Of a stretch of 64,000 nucleotides of DNA, positions 54,452-62,715 are shown piece by piece. The stretch covers positions 1 to 64,000 of the forward strand of contig NZ_QREG01000012.1 in the NCBI RefSeq assembly GCF_003386095.1. The letters are read 5' to 3'. Position numbers and translations under genes: made by a program. Every line of letters begins with the position of its first letter. Position 1 is the stretch's first letter. This DNA is from Marinoscillum furvescens DSM 4134. GTDB taxonomy: Bacteria; Bacteroidota; Bacteroidia; Cytophagales; Cyclobacteriaceae. A model generated the notes under the pieces. It was not told the origin of the DNA. It did no database searches and saw nothing but the letters and a program-made list of their open reading frames with translations.

Positions 54452-54874
54452 ATGAGCGAAAAATTGAAGTGCATATTATTGGTAGATGATGATGATGATT
54501 GCAATTTTTTTCACAAACGATTAATAGCAAAATTGGACTGTGCAGAACATGTAGAAGTTTGTACAAATGGTATAGAAGCGCTGGAGTATCTGACCCAAAG
54601 AATGGAACGGGGCTACCCCAGGCCGGAATTGATATTTTTGGATATCAATATGCCTAAAATGAATGGGTGGGAGTTTCTCGAAAAATATAAAACATTAGAC
54701 CCGGATCAGAAGGCTGAAATGCTAGTAGTAATGCTCACAACATCACTAAACCCTGACGATCGTTCGCGTGCAGATAGCAACGATGATGTGCATGCTTTTG
54801 CCAATAAATATCTCGATAAATCTAAGCTGCAATTAATCCTGGAAAAGAATTTCCCTCAGCTATTTAGTGAATAG
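54452..54874 (+). CDS. Rcp1-like single-domain response regulator
   Basis: 140 residues, receiver only, of the Rcp1 subgroup. An acidic cluster ILLVDDDDDCNFF, phospho-Asp in LIFLDINMPKMNGWEFL (about residue 68), LTTSLNPDDR and the Lys in NKYLDK match it. The gene starts 4 bp after the membrane kinase and is almost surely its cognate partner. With no output domain, it may act on a protein target or pass phosphate on. The segment EYLTQRMERGYPRPE between strands is characteristic of the subgroup. Confidence 0.92.
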   Translation: MSEKLKCILLVDDDDDCNFFHKRLIAKLDCAEHVEVCTNGIEALEYLTQRMERGYPRPELIFLDINMPKMNGWEFLEKYKTLDPDQKAEMLVVMLTTSLNPDDRSRADSNDDVHAFANKYLDKSKLQLILEKNFPQLFSE

Positions 54875-54915
54875 TAGAATACGACTCTTCACACTCACTA
54901 ATCAAGCGAAAAGTG

Positions 54916-54923
54916 TACTTTTG
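54916..54923 (+). promoter_or_regulatory. -7 box of the 266-residue secreted protein gene
   Basis: TACTTTTG, a perfect TAnnTTTG match, 24 bp before the ATG at 54947. It separates this gene from the signalling island upstream. Confidence 0.5.
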
Positions 54924-54946
54924 TAGGAATTGATTACCAGCCGTTT

Positions 54947-55747
54947 ATGAAGTATATACTGACGGGATGCATGGTTGTATTTACATTGTTGGCTCATGCT
55001 CAGCGCTTTGGAGCGTCACAAGACGTGATAGAAGTGGGAGAGTCGATGAAGGATTACATTAAAGAGCATCACATCGAAGAAATTGAAAATATTGTTCACA
55101 GGTTTACCGAATCACGGGTTTTTTTAGAGTATCTCTTGGAGCAGGGACATCATATCCCATCAGACTCAATAAAATTGCGAAGAAGAGATGTGAGAGTTGG
55201 GGATGATGTAGATGTCTATGTCAAGCATTTTACCGACCACCAAAACTTCACCATGCTTATGGTGCCAGTGGATATTTATCCGCTTACCATTTATGATACT
55301 TTACTTTTTTCGGTTTTAGAAGTAAGTGATGCCTGGCTTCAAGACAAATATTACTATCACGATATTTCGGATGAATCAGTAAAGGCGGAACTGCTCGCCA
55401 CAGAAAACCACAACCTTATCACCCAGCACATGTTTGATCAGGTAATGGCTGAGCGAAGACAAATAAGCGCAGAAGTAGAAGTGAAACTCCATGAAAGCTA
55501 TATTTCTACCAACACCATCCATCTAAACACGCATGATTTGGATAAAGATGAACGGAAAGAAGTACTTAAGCATTGGAGCCTGATGAAGCGACTTTTCACC
55601 CATAATCTGGATATGAATGTAGAAATGAATATCTATATTTTCGGCTTTGATGACATGAGAATCATTCACTATCTGGATGGCGAAGAGATTGACTATCGCA
55701 TTACTCCGCGTAATATTTTCACCAGACACCATTTTTTAGAAGAATAA
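54947..55747 (+). CDS. secreted protein of unknown function
   Basis: 266 residues with a signal peptide (about 1-19, ending AHAQ) and no lipobox. I do not recognise the family. The mature part is rich in charged residues and His, mixed helix and strand, without membrane segments, repeats or cysteines. A helical stretch DYIKEHHIEEIENIVHRF (about 36-53) and a late VEMNIYIFGFDDMRIIHY strand region stand out. It has its own -7 box and a short leader. The next gene begins within 6 bp, so they are probably co-transcribed. Confidence 0.8.
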   Translation: MKYILTGCMVVFTLLAHAQRFGASQDVIEVGESMKDYIKEHHIEEIENIVHRFTESRVFLEYLLEQGHHIPSDSIKLRRRDVRVGDDVDVYVKHFTDHQNFTMLMVPVDIYPLTIYDTLLFSVLEVSDAWLQDKYYYHDISDESVKAELLATENHNLITQHMFDQVMAERRQISAEVEVKLHESYISTNTIHLNTHDLDKDERKEVLKHWSLMKRLFTHNLDMNVEMNIYIFGFDDMRIIHYLDGEEIDYRITPRNIFTRHHFLEE

Positions 55748-55752
55748 CCGAT

Positions 55753-56007
55753 TTGGCAATGGCGTGTGTGACAGGTAAGAAAGCATATCCAACGAAAGAA
55801 CGAGCATTGGAAGCTTTGGTAGACCAGAGGGGGAGGTTTGAGTATAGGTCCAACAGTGGTCCTATAAACGTATACCACTGCGATGACTGTGGGGAATGGC
55901 ACTTTACTTCTAAAGGGGACATGCATGAATACCTCCAGTCAGCAGACATTCAGAAACGTATTGCTGACCAGAGAGAAGCTGAATATTGGGAGCGAAAGCT
56001 ACGCTAG
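55753..56007 (+). CDS. small zinc-ribbon-like protein
   Basis: 84 residues; the ATG at 55759 (MACVTGKKAYPTKE) may be the real start. YHCDDCGEWHFTSKG (about 41-55) with the CxxC pair and a nearby His, plus an N-terminal Cys, looks like a small metal-binding ribbon. Similar short proteins are frequent in Bacteroidota; I know no function. The C-terminal 30 residues are a charged helix. It ends 1 bp before the end of the convergent DUF4494 gene. Confidence 0.75.
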   Translation: MAMACVTGKKAYPTKERALEALVDQRGRFEYRSNSGPINVYHCDDCGEWHFTSKGDMHEYLQSADIQKRIADQREAEYWERKLR

Positions 56008-56008
56008 A

Positions 56009-56488
56009 TTATTTTTCTACCACTTCATTGAGTGGCTTCAGGTTGCTAGGAATTTGCTCTTCAGGATTGTAAGGGAATACCTCCAGGAAGTTGGTGAGTG
56101 TAATGGAAGGAATCTCATAAGGTACAAGCATCGAATTGAGGTGCTCCTCTATGCGCTCGTATGCTTGCTTTACATCATCTGCACTCACCAGTATATAGGT
56201 GTTGATTTTTACTTCCTTATCACTGTCGCCATCTACCGTGGCATATACTACTTTACTTTTATACCATTTTTCCGAGTCTTCGTGATGGATTACTTCCGCA
56301 ATATTCGTTTTGGTGATGGCCGTTACCGTAAACTCACCTCTAATATCGCGCTCACAAATCTCATAAAGTCTGGATTCAGCATCAGTATAGGACACTGCGT
56401 CTAACAAGAATGCTTCTGTAACTTGTTTGAGCATTCCATCGTCGAGTTCTTTATTGTGTTTTACTTTACAAGAATACCAGATCTTCAT
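56009..56488 (-). CDS. DUF4494-family protein
   Basis: 159 residues from the ATG at 56488, which begins the family opening MKIWYSCKVKHNKELDDG; a longer frame to 56569 adds a non-conserved tail. Conserved traits: KQVTEAFLLDAVSYTDAESR, GEFTVTAITKTNIAEV and SEKWYKSKVVY. This family is confined to Bacteroidota and has no known function. A perfect - strand -7 box (TATCTTTG read on the - strand) lies at 56524-56531, giving a leader of about 30 bases and supporting the start chosen. Confidence 0.85.
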   Translation of the reverse strand: MKIWYSCKVKHNKELDDGMLKQVTEAFLLDAVSYTDAESRLYEICERDIRGEFTVTAITKTNIAEVIHHEDSEKWYKSKVVYATVDGDSDKEVKINTYILVSADDVKQAYERIEEHLNSMLVPYEIPSITLTNFLEVFPYNPEEQIPSNLKPLNEVVEK

Positions 56489-56523
56489 TTGTTGTAGTTT
56501 TGAATTTTTAACATGATGGCCTG

Positions 56524-56584
56524 CAAAGATATAGGGCCAGTGCTCAAGCGGAAAATTAATTCCGTGCAAACAATCATATATTTG
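56524..56584. promoter_or_regulatory. divergent -7 boxes of the DUF4494 and acetoacetyl-CoA synthetase genes
   Basis: On the - strand TATCTTTG (56531-56524) for the DUF4494 gene; on the + strand TATATTTG (56577-56584) for the synthetase gene. Both match TAnnTTTG fully, and neither has a clear -33 element. Confidence 0.55.
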
Positions 56585-56623
56585 TAGTGCTATTGATTAC
56601 CCCATTTTGATCAATAGGACTTA

Positions 56624-58615
56624 ATGAATCAGAAAGAAAACAACATGACCCAAGACACCCCAAAAATCCTGTGGACCCCAGGTCAGGATTTGATCAAAAA
56701 TAGTAATCTCACAAGTTATATTGCATGGCTTCAGGAGGCCAAAAGTTTACACTTCTCCAACTATGATGAGTTGTGGAAATGGTCCGTAGATGAGGTGGAT
56801 GCATTTTGGGAGTCTATCTATGAATACTTTGAGGTGATAGACCATGGTAAGTATAACCAGGTGACTTCCGGGGGGCACATGCCCGGTGTACGTTGGTTCG
56901 AAGGAAGTGAGATCAATTACGCTGAGCATATTTTTCGACATGCTGCTGATGGTCCAGCGATTATCTTTCAGCGGGAAGGAGAAGATCCTGTCGAAGTTTC
57001 GTGGGACGAACTAAAGCAAAAAACAGCGGCATTTGCTGAATACCTTTTGGCTCAGGGAGTTGAGAAAGGGGACCGGGTAGTAGGGTATATTCCCAATATC
57101 CCAGAAGCTACCATTGCCTTTTTAGCTACCTGTTCCATTGGAGCCGTTTGGTCGAGTTGTTCCCCAGATTTTGGTGCCAGTAGTGTGGTGGATCGTTTCT
57201 TGCAAATAGCTCCCAAAGTATTCGTAACCGTAGACGGCTATCAATATGGAGGCAAGATGTTTGACCGCACTGCTGTGGTAGAAGAAGTAATCAATCAACT
57301 GCCTTCCGTGAAGGCAGTGGTAGAGATTCCATACCTAACCAGCGATAAGAAGCTCGCAACAAGTGACTTATGGGAGGCTTGTGTGTCCAATGATTCGTCA
57401 AAATTGACTTTCACACCTGTGCCATTTTCGCATCCTATCTGGGTGCTTTATTCATCGGGCACTACCGGTCAACCCAAAGCTATTACACATAGCCAGGGAG
57501 GAGTTTTGCTAGAACACCTAAAATATGTGTCGTTTCATAACGATGTGCGCGCAGGAGAGCGCTATTTCTGGTATACTACCACAGGTTGGATGATGTGGAA
57601 TTTTGTTCAGGCTACCTTACTCTGCGGAGCCACCATTGTTTTATATGATGGAAGTCCGGGCTTTCCGGATATTAAGTCGTTGTGGAAAATGGCCGCCGAC
57701 CTGCGTGTCAATCACTTTGGGACCAGTGCTCCATTTATTGTGGCATGTATGAAAGCTAAAGTTGATCCAGCAAGCGAATTTGACTTAGAGGCCCTTAGGT
57801 CTATTAGTAGCACAGGTTCGCCTTTACCTCCGGAGGGCTTTAGCTGGGTTTATGACCATGTGAAGAAAGATGTTTGGTTGTGCTCTATGAGTGGCGGTAC
57901 AGATGTTTGCTCAGCATTTGTAGGAGGGTGCCCGGTGGTGCCACTTTACGAAGGAGAAATACAACGTAGGGCTTTGGGCTGTGCGATGTATGCCTTTGAT
58001 GAAAAAGGAACCCCTCAAATCAATAGCGTAGGGGAAATGGTGGTAACAAAACCTATGCCTTCAATGCCCATATATTTCTGGAATGATACGGATCAGGAAA
58101 GGTATAAAGAAAGCTACTTTGAGATGTTTCCACATGTGTGGAGACATGGTGACTGGCTTGAGATAACGGATCGTAATACGTTGATCATCAAAGGGAGATC
58201 AGATGCTACACTTAACCGACATGGAATCCGAATAGGGACTGCCGAAATCTATCAGTCAATGAGTAAGGTGGAAGCCATTCAGGATAGTTTGGTAGTTAAT
58301 CTAGAGCTTGATGGTGGACACCATTACATGCCCTTATTTGTAGTGATGAAAGCTGGCTACTCTCTTTCGGAAAGCGTGAAAAAGCAAATTGCTCAGCAGC
58401 TAAAGGCCGATTATACCTCCAGACATGTACCAGACGAAGTGATAGAAGTAACTGAGATTCCTCTGACAATAAGTGGAAAAAAAATGGAAGCCCCGGTGAA
58501 AAAGATACTGATGGGACATTCGGCAGCTTCTTCTGCCAATTTGGGGGCCATGAAAAACCCTCATAGTTTACAAGTGTTTGAAAACTTCTATACGGAGAAA
58601 TTAAAAGCCCATTAG
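56624..58615 (+). CDS. aacS: acetoacetyl-CoA synthetase
   Basis: 663 residues, normal for acetoacetate-CoA ligases of the ANL superfamily. The AMP-binding P-loop is VLYSSGTTGQPKAITH (about 269-284), with WYTTTGWMMWNF, a downstream STGSPLPPEGF, and the hinge/C-domain GDWLEITDRNTLIIKGRSDATLNRHG. The acetoacetate branch is favoured over acetyl-CoA synthetase by the N-terminal WTPGQDLIKNSNL and ARWFEGS-like VRWFEGSEINYAEH. It activates acetoacetate with ATP in the cytosol, for ketone-body use or PHB recycling. The start could be the ATG at 56645. It has its own promoter and no operon partner. Confidence 0.93.
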   Translation: MNQKENNMTQDTPKILWTPGQDLIKNSNLTSYIAWLQEAKSLHFSNYDELWKWSVDEVDAFWESIYEYFEVIDHGKYNQVTSGGHMPGVRWFEGSEINYAEHIFRHAADGPAIIFQREGEDPVEVSWDELKQKTAAFAEYLLAQGVEKGDRVVGYIPNIPEATIAFLATCSIGAVWSSCSPDFGASSVVDRFLQIAPKVFVTVDGYQYGGKMFDRTAVVEEVINQLPSVKAVVEIPYLTSDKKLATSDLWEACVSNDSSKLTFTPVPFSHPIWVLYSSGTTGQPKAITHSQGGVLLEHLKYVSFHNDVRAGERYFWYTTTGWMMWNFVQATLLCGATIVLYDGSPGFPDIKSLWKMAADLRVNHFGTSAPFIVACMKAKVDPASEFDLEALRSISSTGSPLPPEGFSWVYDHVKKDVWLCSMSGGTDVCSAFVGGCPVVPLYEGEIQRRALGCAMYAFDEKGTPQINSVGEMVVTKPMPSMPIYFWNDTDQERYKESYFEMFPHVWRHGDWLEITDRNTLIIKGRSDATLNRHGIRIGTAEIYQSMSKVEAIQDSLVVNLELDGGHHYMPLFVVMKAGYSLSESVKKQIAQQLKADYTSRHVPDEVIEVTEIPLTISGKKMEAPVKKILMGHSAASSANLGAMKNPHSLQVFENFYTEKLKAH

Positions 58616-58702
58616 TCGATTTTTTGACTAAACGCAGGAAAAAAATGCCTTCTATACAGTAGTTTGCAGGCGTAGCAATAGACCAACCCACACCGCTAAG
58701 CT

Positions 58703-61501
58703 ATGTATGACAAGAGTATAATTAAAGTAGGCTTGCTATGCTTGCTCACATGTATAGCCACTCTAAAGGCATTCTCAATAGGCCTGGTTGATCAGGATAC
58801 TTTATCCGTAATGGATCGCATCGAGGGTTACAGTGAACGTGCCTGGAAGCTCCGAGACAAACGGCCTGATTCATCGCTCTTTTATGCCAATAAAGCCCTC
58901 AACCTTGCAAAAGGTCATGGTTATGAAGATCTAGAAATTCAAGCCATCAACTATATTGGTGTAGCATATCGAAACCTGAGTAATTATTCGAAAGCCTTCG
59001 AAAAGTATTTGGAAGCGCTACGTCTCTCAGAAGAGCGTGGCAATCAAGAGCAAAGGGGATATTCGCTCATCAACCTGGGGAATCTGTACCTCTACCAAAC
59101 CAATTTTCATGGAGCTATCAAATACTTCATTCAAGCGCTAGATCAGGCCCAGTCTCTTGCTAATCAGCGTATGGTGGCCTATTGTTTTACCAATCTGGGG
59201 CGATCGTACAAAGGCATAAATGAATACGGGCAGGCAGAACTGTACTTCAAGCAAGCTATTGAGATCAGAAAAAAACAAGAGGATCTATATGGACAACTAT
59301 CGGCAGAAATGGAACTGGCAGAAGTATACTTATTGCAGGGAAATTTGGATAAGGCTGAGAATTATCATTTAGCCCTGGCAGTTAATATAGAGCCAACAGG
59401 TAATCCACGCATGCTGGGAATGGTGTACAACAATGTGGCACGTGTATACCTTTCTAAGGGTGAGCTGGTGTCTGCTAAGCACTTTGCTCAAAAGGCAATA
59501 AATATCACGAACGATATTACCACGCGTTATGAAGAAAAGAATGTGTTGGAAACGCTGAGCAGAATTTATGCTTCAGGAGAAGACTACAAAAACGCCTTTC
59601 AGTATCACGTGCGCTATGCTGAGCTCAATCAGCAGTTGTTCAGCGAAGAAAACATCCGAAAGATAGAGCAGCTAAAGGGGCAATACGAAATGGAGCAGCA
59701 AGAGGCCGAAACCGAATTTCTACGTAAGCAGCGCGCTCTCAATGAGCTCATTATCAGTCGTCAAAAAGTCATTATCTGGCTGTCTACTATAGGTATTGTT
59801 TTACTGTTTTTGATTGCAGTGCTGTCTATTCGGGCGTACCTGATCAAAAAGCGGTTGAGTCAAAAGATCAGCAAACAAAAAACGGAAATAGAAAAGGATA
59901 AAACGATCATAGAAGGCCAGTCACAAAAGCTAAAAGAACTCGATGCAGCTAAGTCTAGATTCTTTGCAAATGTATCGCATGATTTGCGGTCTCCACTTAG
60001 TCTTATCATGGGGAACTTGGAGATGCTGCAGGATGATGAACAGTCTGTAATAGGTCCCAATGGCCAAAAGAACCTGGAAATAGGATATAAAAACTGTAAA
60101 CGCTTGCTGTACCTGACTGATGAGATCAATGACCTGACACGCCTGGAAGAAGGGAAAATCAGTCTTAAAAAGGAGGCCATCAGTGTGAAGCCATTTATTC
60201 AAATGCTCACGGATATGTTTGTTGGGACGGCTGAGTATAAAGGTGTCAACTTACGATATTCAGACCAAACAGAGGTGGTGGATTGCTTTGAAATCGACCC
60301 TCGTCAGTTCGAGAAAGTGTTTTATAATCTGGTGTCGAATGCCATCCGACATACCGCGAAAGGGGACAGTATAAACATCTCTACACAGTCCATAGATGAA
60401 CGTGTAGTGCTTGAAATTTCAGATACAGGAGAAGGTATACCTTCAGACAGCCTTCCTCATGTATTTGATCGGTTTTATCAGTCCAAAAGCAATGAATACA
60501 AAGCCCGCGAAGGGTTGGGTATAGGACTGGCTCTGGTTAAAGAGCTTGTGGAGCTACATGGTGGTTCTATAGAGGTTTCGAGTATAAAGGGCAAAGGGAC
60601 CACCTTTACTGTAGCCATGCCGAAGGTTCAAGCTGCTGGAGGGGGCTCAGCTGCCGGTCGGTCTTTTAGCTATGTGTCCGAACGTAAAGCTTTGTATGAC
60701 GATATAGACCGGGAAGCCAGTGCTGGAGTAAGTATTCCGGATATTGGCGATAAGAAGTCCATTTTGATAGTGGATGATCACCCGGAAATTCGGTATCACT
60801 TACGACAAATATTAGAAGATGATTACCACATAGTAGAAGCAGCTCACGGCCTGGAAGCTTTGGAACTACTTAAAACGAATGATATTCAATTGATTCTGTC
60901 AGATCTGATGATGCCCTGGATGGACGGATTCGAATTGATCAATGAAATAAAATCTACTCCAGATTATAGCAATATTCCTATCCTGGTGGTTTCTGCTCGT
61001 ATTTCGGATACTGATCAGGAGCGCGTACTGTATCAGGGCATAAATGACTATTTGCAAAAGCCTTTTCAAAAAAAGGAATTGCTTTTAAGGATCACGAATC
61101 TAATCAACCAGACCCGACATCAACCGCAGGATGTTTTTGCTGAGCTTTTTGATAAAAACAAACTCGATACAGTAGAAAAGGATATCATGATACGTTTGGA
61201 GCAAGTGGTGATGGAGAAGATTGCCGATGAACATCTTTCTGTTTACCAACTTGCAGATGCCATGGCAGCCAGTGAACGTCAGGTATACAGACTAGTCAAA
61301 AAACTTACAGGACTAACACCCTTTGAATATGTGACCGAAGTACGGATGAAATACGTGGATTACCTGATTCGTAAAAAGAAAGTAAAAAACCCTACAGCTG
61401 CCGCAAGGAGTATAGGGTCAAAGAATGTTACGGCATTTAGCCGTCAATATGAAAAACGTTTTGGCAAAAAACCTGCAGAGCTCTTAAACTCCGACAGCTG
61501 A
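58703..61501 (+). CDS. TPR-sensor hybrid histidine kinase with AraC-type HTH
   Basis: 932 residues. Signal or first membrane segment at about 5-24, then about seven TPR units (about 30-330) on the periplasmic side, a coiled coil (about 320-350), and a membrane helix (about 352-373). HisKA follows with His426 in VSHDLRSPLSLIMGN, then HATPase (about 530-640) with SDTGEGIPSD and GLGIGLALV, REC with Asp734 in SDLMMPWMDGFEL, and a C-terminal AraC-family HTH (about 830-928). It is built like the hybrid two-component systems that control PULs, but with a TPR sensor in place of a propeller. Sensing, phosphotransfer and DNA binding are all in one chain. The target genes are not evident. Confidence 0.92.
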   Translation: MYDKSIIKVGLLCLLTCIATLKAFSIGLVDQDTLSVMDRIEGYSERAWKLRDKRPDSSLFYANKALNLAKGHGYEDLEIQAINYIGVAYRNLSNYSKAFEKYLEALRLSEERGNQEQRGYSLINLGNLYLYQTNFHGAIKYFIQALDQAQSLANQRMVAYCFTNLGRSYKGINEYGQAELYFKQAIEIRKKQEDLYGQLSAEMELAEVYLLQGNLDKAENYHLALAVNIEPTGNPRMLGMVYNNVARVYLSKGELVSAKHFAQKAINITNDITTRYEEKNVLETLSRIYASGEDYKNAFQYHVRYAELNQQLFSEENIRKIEQLKGQYEMEQQEAETEFLRKQRALNELIISRQKVIIWLSTIGIVLLFLIAVLSIRAYLIKKRLSQKISKQKTEIEKDKTIIEGQSQKLKELDAAKSRFFANVSHDLRSPLSLIMGNLEMLQDDEQSVIGPNGQKNLEIGYKNCKRLLYLTDEINDLTRLEEGKISLKKEAISVKPFIQMLTDMFVGTAEYKGVNLRYSDQTEVVDCFEIDPRQFEKVFYNLVSNAIRHTAKGDSINISTQSIDERVVLEISDTGEGIPSDSLPHVFDRFYQSKSNEYKAREGLGIGLALVKELVELHGGSIEVSSIKGKGTTFTVAMPKVQAAGGGSAAGRSFSYVSERKALYDDIDREASAGVSIPDIGDKKSILIVDDHPEIRYHLRQILEDDYHIVEAAHGLEALELLKTNDIQLILSDLMMPWMDGFELINEIKSTPDYSNIPILVVSARISDTDQERVLYQGINDYLQKPFQKKELLLRITNLINQTRHQPQDVFAELFDKNKLDTVEKDIMIRLEQVVMEKIADEHLSVYQLADAMAASERQVYRLVKKLTGLTPFEYVTEVRMKYVDYLIRKKKVKNPTAAARSIGSKNVTAFSRQYEKRFGKKPAELLNSDS

Positions 61502-61687
61502 GTCTACAAATGACCTGGATTCTGAGGCGATCTCTGCAAGTTGGGCCTGATAAAAAGACTCAAAGTAGCTGCTTCTAAGGCTGGGATTGCCTACAAAAAC
61601 ATCCTGATTTGTTGGAAACTGGCTGTTTTGGTTTTGGTTAAGCATTTTAGCCAAACCATTCGAGATTTTATTTTTTCTGTTTTCCAT
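61484..61687 (-). CDS. small hypothetical protein, 67 residues
   Basis: It begins 13 bp after the stop of the 38-residue gene on the same strand, with a GGCAGG stretch before the ATG. It is rich in Asn, Gln and Ser, has no Cys and no membrane segment. Its last 18 bp overlap the end of the convergent hybrid kinase gene. No family is recognised. The tight spacing and coding-like composition support it, but nothing else does. Confidence 0.45.
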   Translation of the reverse strand: MENRKNKISNGLAKMLNQNQNSQFPTNQDVFVGNPSLRSSYFESFYQAQLAEIASESRSFVDSAVGV

Positions 61688-61700
61688 TTTCCTGCCTTAC

Positions 61701-61817
61701 TTAGTAATAAATAAATTTTTCGTTGGCTTTAATGCCTTCAGGTCGCTTTTTTGCTAGCTTTAATCCAACCATGGCCAGTGCACCTACTAAAAAGAATAAG
61801 ACTAATTTTCTGATCAT
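61701..61817 (-). CDS. small single-span membrane protein, 38 residues
   Basis: Starts with MIRKLVLFFLVGALAMVGLK: a basic N-terminus and one hydrophobic helix (about 4-20), then a Lys/Arg-rich tail ending FIYY. Too short for usual gene finding. It sits in tandem with the 67-residue gene (13 bp apart) and downstream of the DUF4249 gene on the same strand (52 bp), so it may belong to the receptor operon. The typical inside-positive pattern favours a real membrane peptide. No family is known to me. Confidence 0.45.
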   Translation of the reverse strand: MIRKLVLFFLVGALAMVGLKLAKKRPEGIKANEKFIYY

Positions 61818-61869
61818 ACACCGTTAAGGCAATCAGAATGGTAGGGACCCCTAAAAAGATTCAAAAAAA

Positions 61870-62715
61870 TTATTCGGATATATTGGTTTCGACAGTTCGA
61901 ACAGATGCCGCACCCCAAAAGCCCAGCACTTCTTCATCAACATTTTCAAAAGATAGATTGCCAGGTATGGGGCCGGGCGATACTGCAGACACCGTGCCTA
62001 TTGTGGTTGTCTGGGCCTTAAGAAGCTCAAGATAGCGGTACCCTGAAGCAGAAATTTGGAGCAGTTCAATTTTTATGTCATCGCCAAGACTATAATCAAA
62101 CGAGTTGAATTCATTTTGATAACTCTTTCCATTAATAAACCGGTCATTGAGTAGCACAATATGTCTTGGTTCATTGAAAAGAGTATCGTTTTTATAAAGC
62201 TTCCATCGGTAATAGTCTTGGCTTTGATCGTTATCAGATGTAAACACTACAGGGTAATAAACGATCTCAGGCTCGTCGGTGGTTTCAGATATGCGCTCAT
62301 AGGAAGTATAAGTCAGGCTATCGATAGCAGGGGCAGATTTCATTACTTGTGGTTCGGAAAGAATACGTCTGCCATCACTCAGCAAAATCTCTAAGGTGTA
62401 GCTGATGCCGTGCTTCCCGCTAAACGATCGCGTCGACTGGTAACGCCCATCTTTTGTATGCACGAACAGGTAAGAATCATTGATATTGCTGATGACTTTC
62501 ACAGATAGGGCGTCATTTACAGATGGAGGAGTCGTTTGTACAGCGAAACCTACGGACTGTGTGATTCTGATTTCTTGCAAAGTGTCCTGATCGATAAGCC
62601 AACCTTCTACTACTATTCTGGATGGAGATTCGCCCAGATCAACTTCATTGATAGAACATCCATAAAGTGCCATCATACTTAATATTACAATTGCTATGGA
62701 GGTTGATACTTTCAT
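61870..62715 (-). CDS. DUF4249 lipoprotein
   Basis: 281 residues with a lipoprotein signal (lipobox ALYGC, Cys20). The early motif RIVVEGWLIDQDTLQEIRIT and VNDALSVKVI fit DUF4249, a beta-rich Bacteroidota family nearly always encoded after a TonB-dependent receptor. It is thought to be an accessory surface or periplasmic protein of the receptor. Its start overlaps the receptor stop by 4 bp (62712-62715), so the two are translationally coupled. The ligand is unknown. Confidence 0.85.
   Translation of the reverse strand: MKVSTSIAIVILSMMALYGCSINEVDLGESPSRIVVEGWLIDQDTLQEIRITQSVGFAVQTTPPSVNDALSVKVISNINDSYLFVHTKDGRYQSTRSFSGKHGISYTLEILLSDGRRILSEPQVMKSAPAIDSLTYTSYERISETTDEPEIVYYPVVFTSDNDQSQDYYRWKLYKNDTLFNEPRHIVLLNDRFINGKSYQNEFNSFDYSLGDDIKIELLQISASGYRYLELLKAQTTTIGTVSAVSPGPIPGNLSFENVDEEVLGFWGAASVRTVETNISE

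Noticed and set aside
55883-56404. 173-residue + strand ORF overlapping the zinc-ribbon and DUF4494 genes
   Set aside because: Overlaps two better supported genes in other frames, the DUF4494 gene having a family match and a -7 box.
58612-58631. Possible terminator after acetoacetyl-CoA synthetase
   Set aside because: Only a 6-bp AT-rich stem with the T-run inside the loop; not a credible intrinsic terminator.
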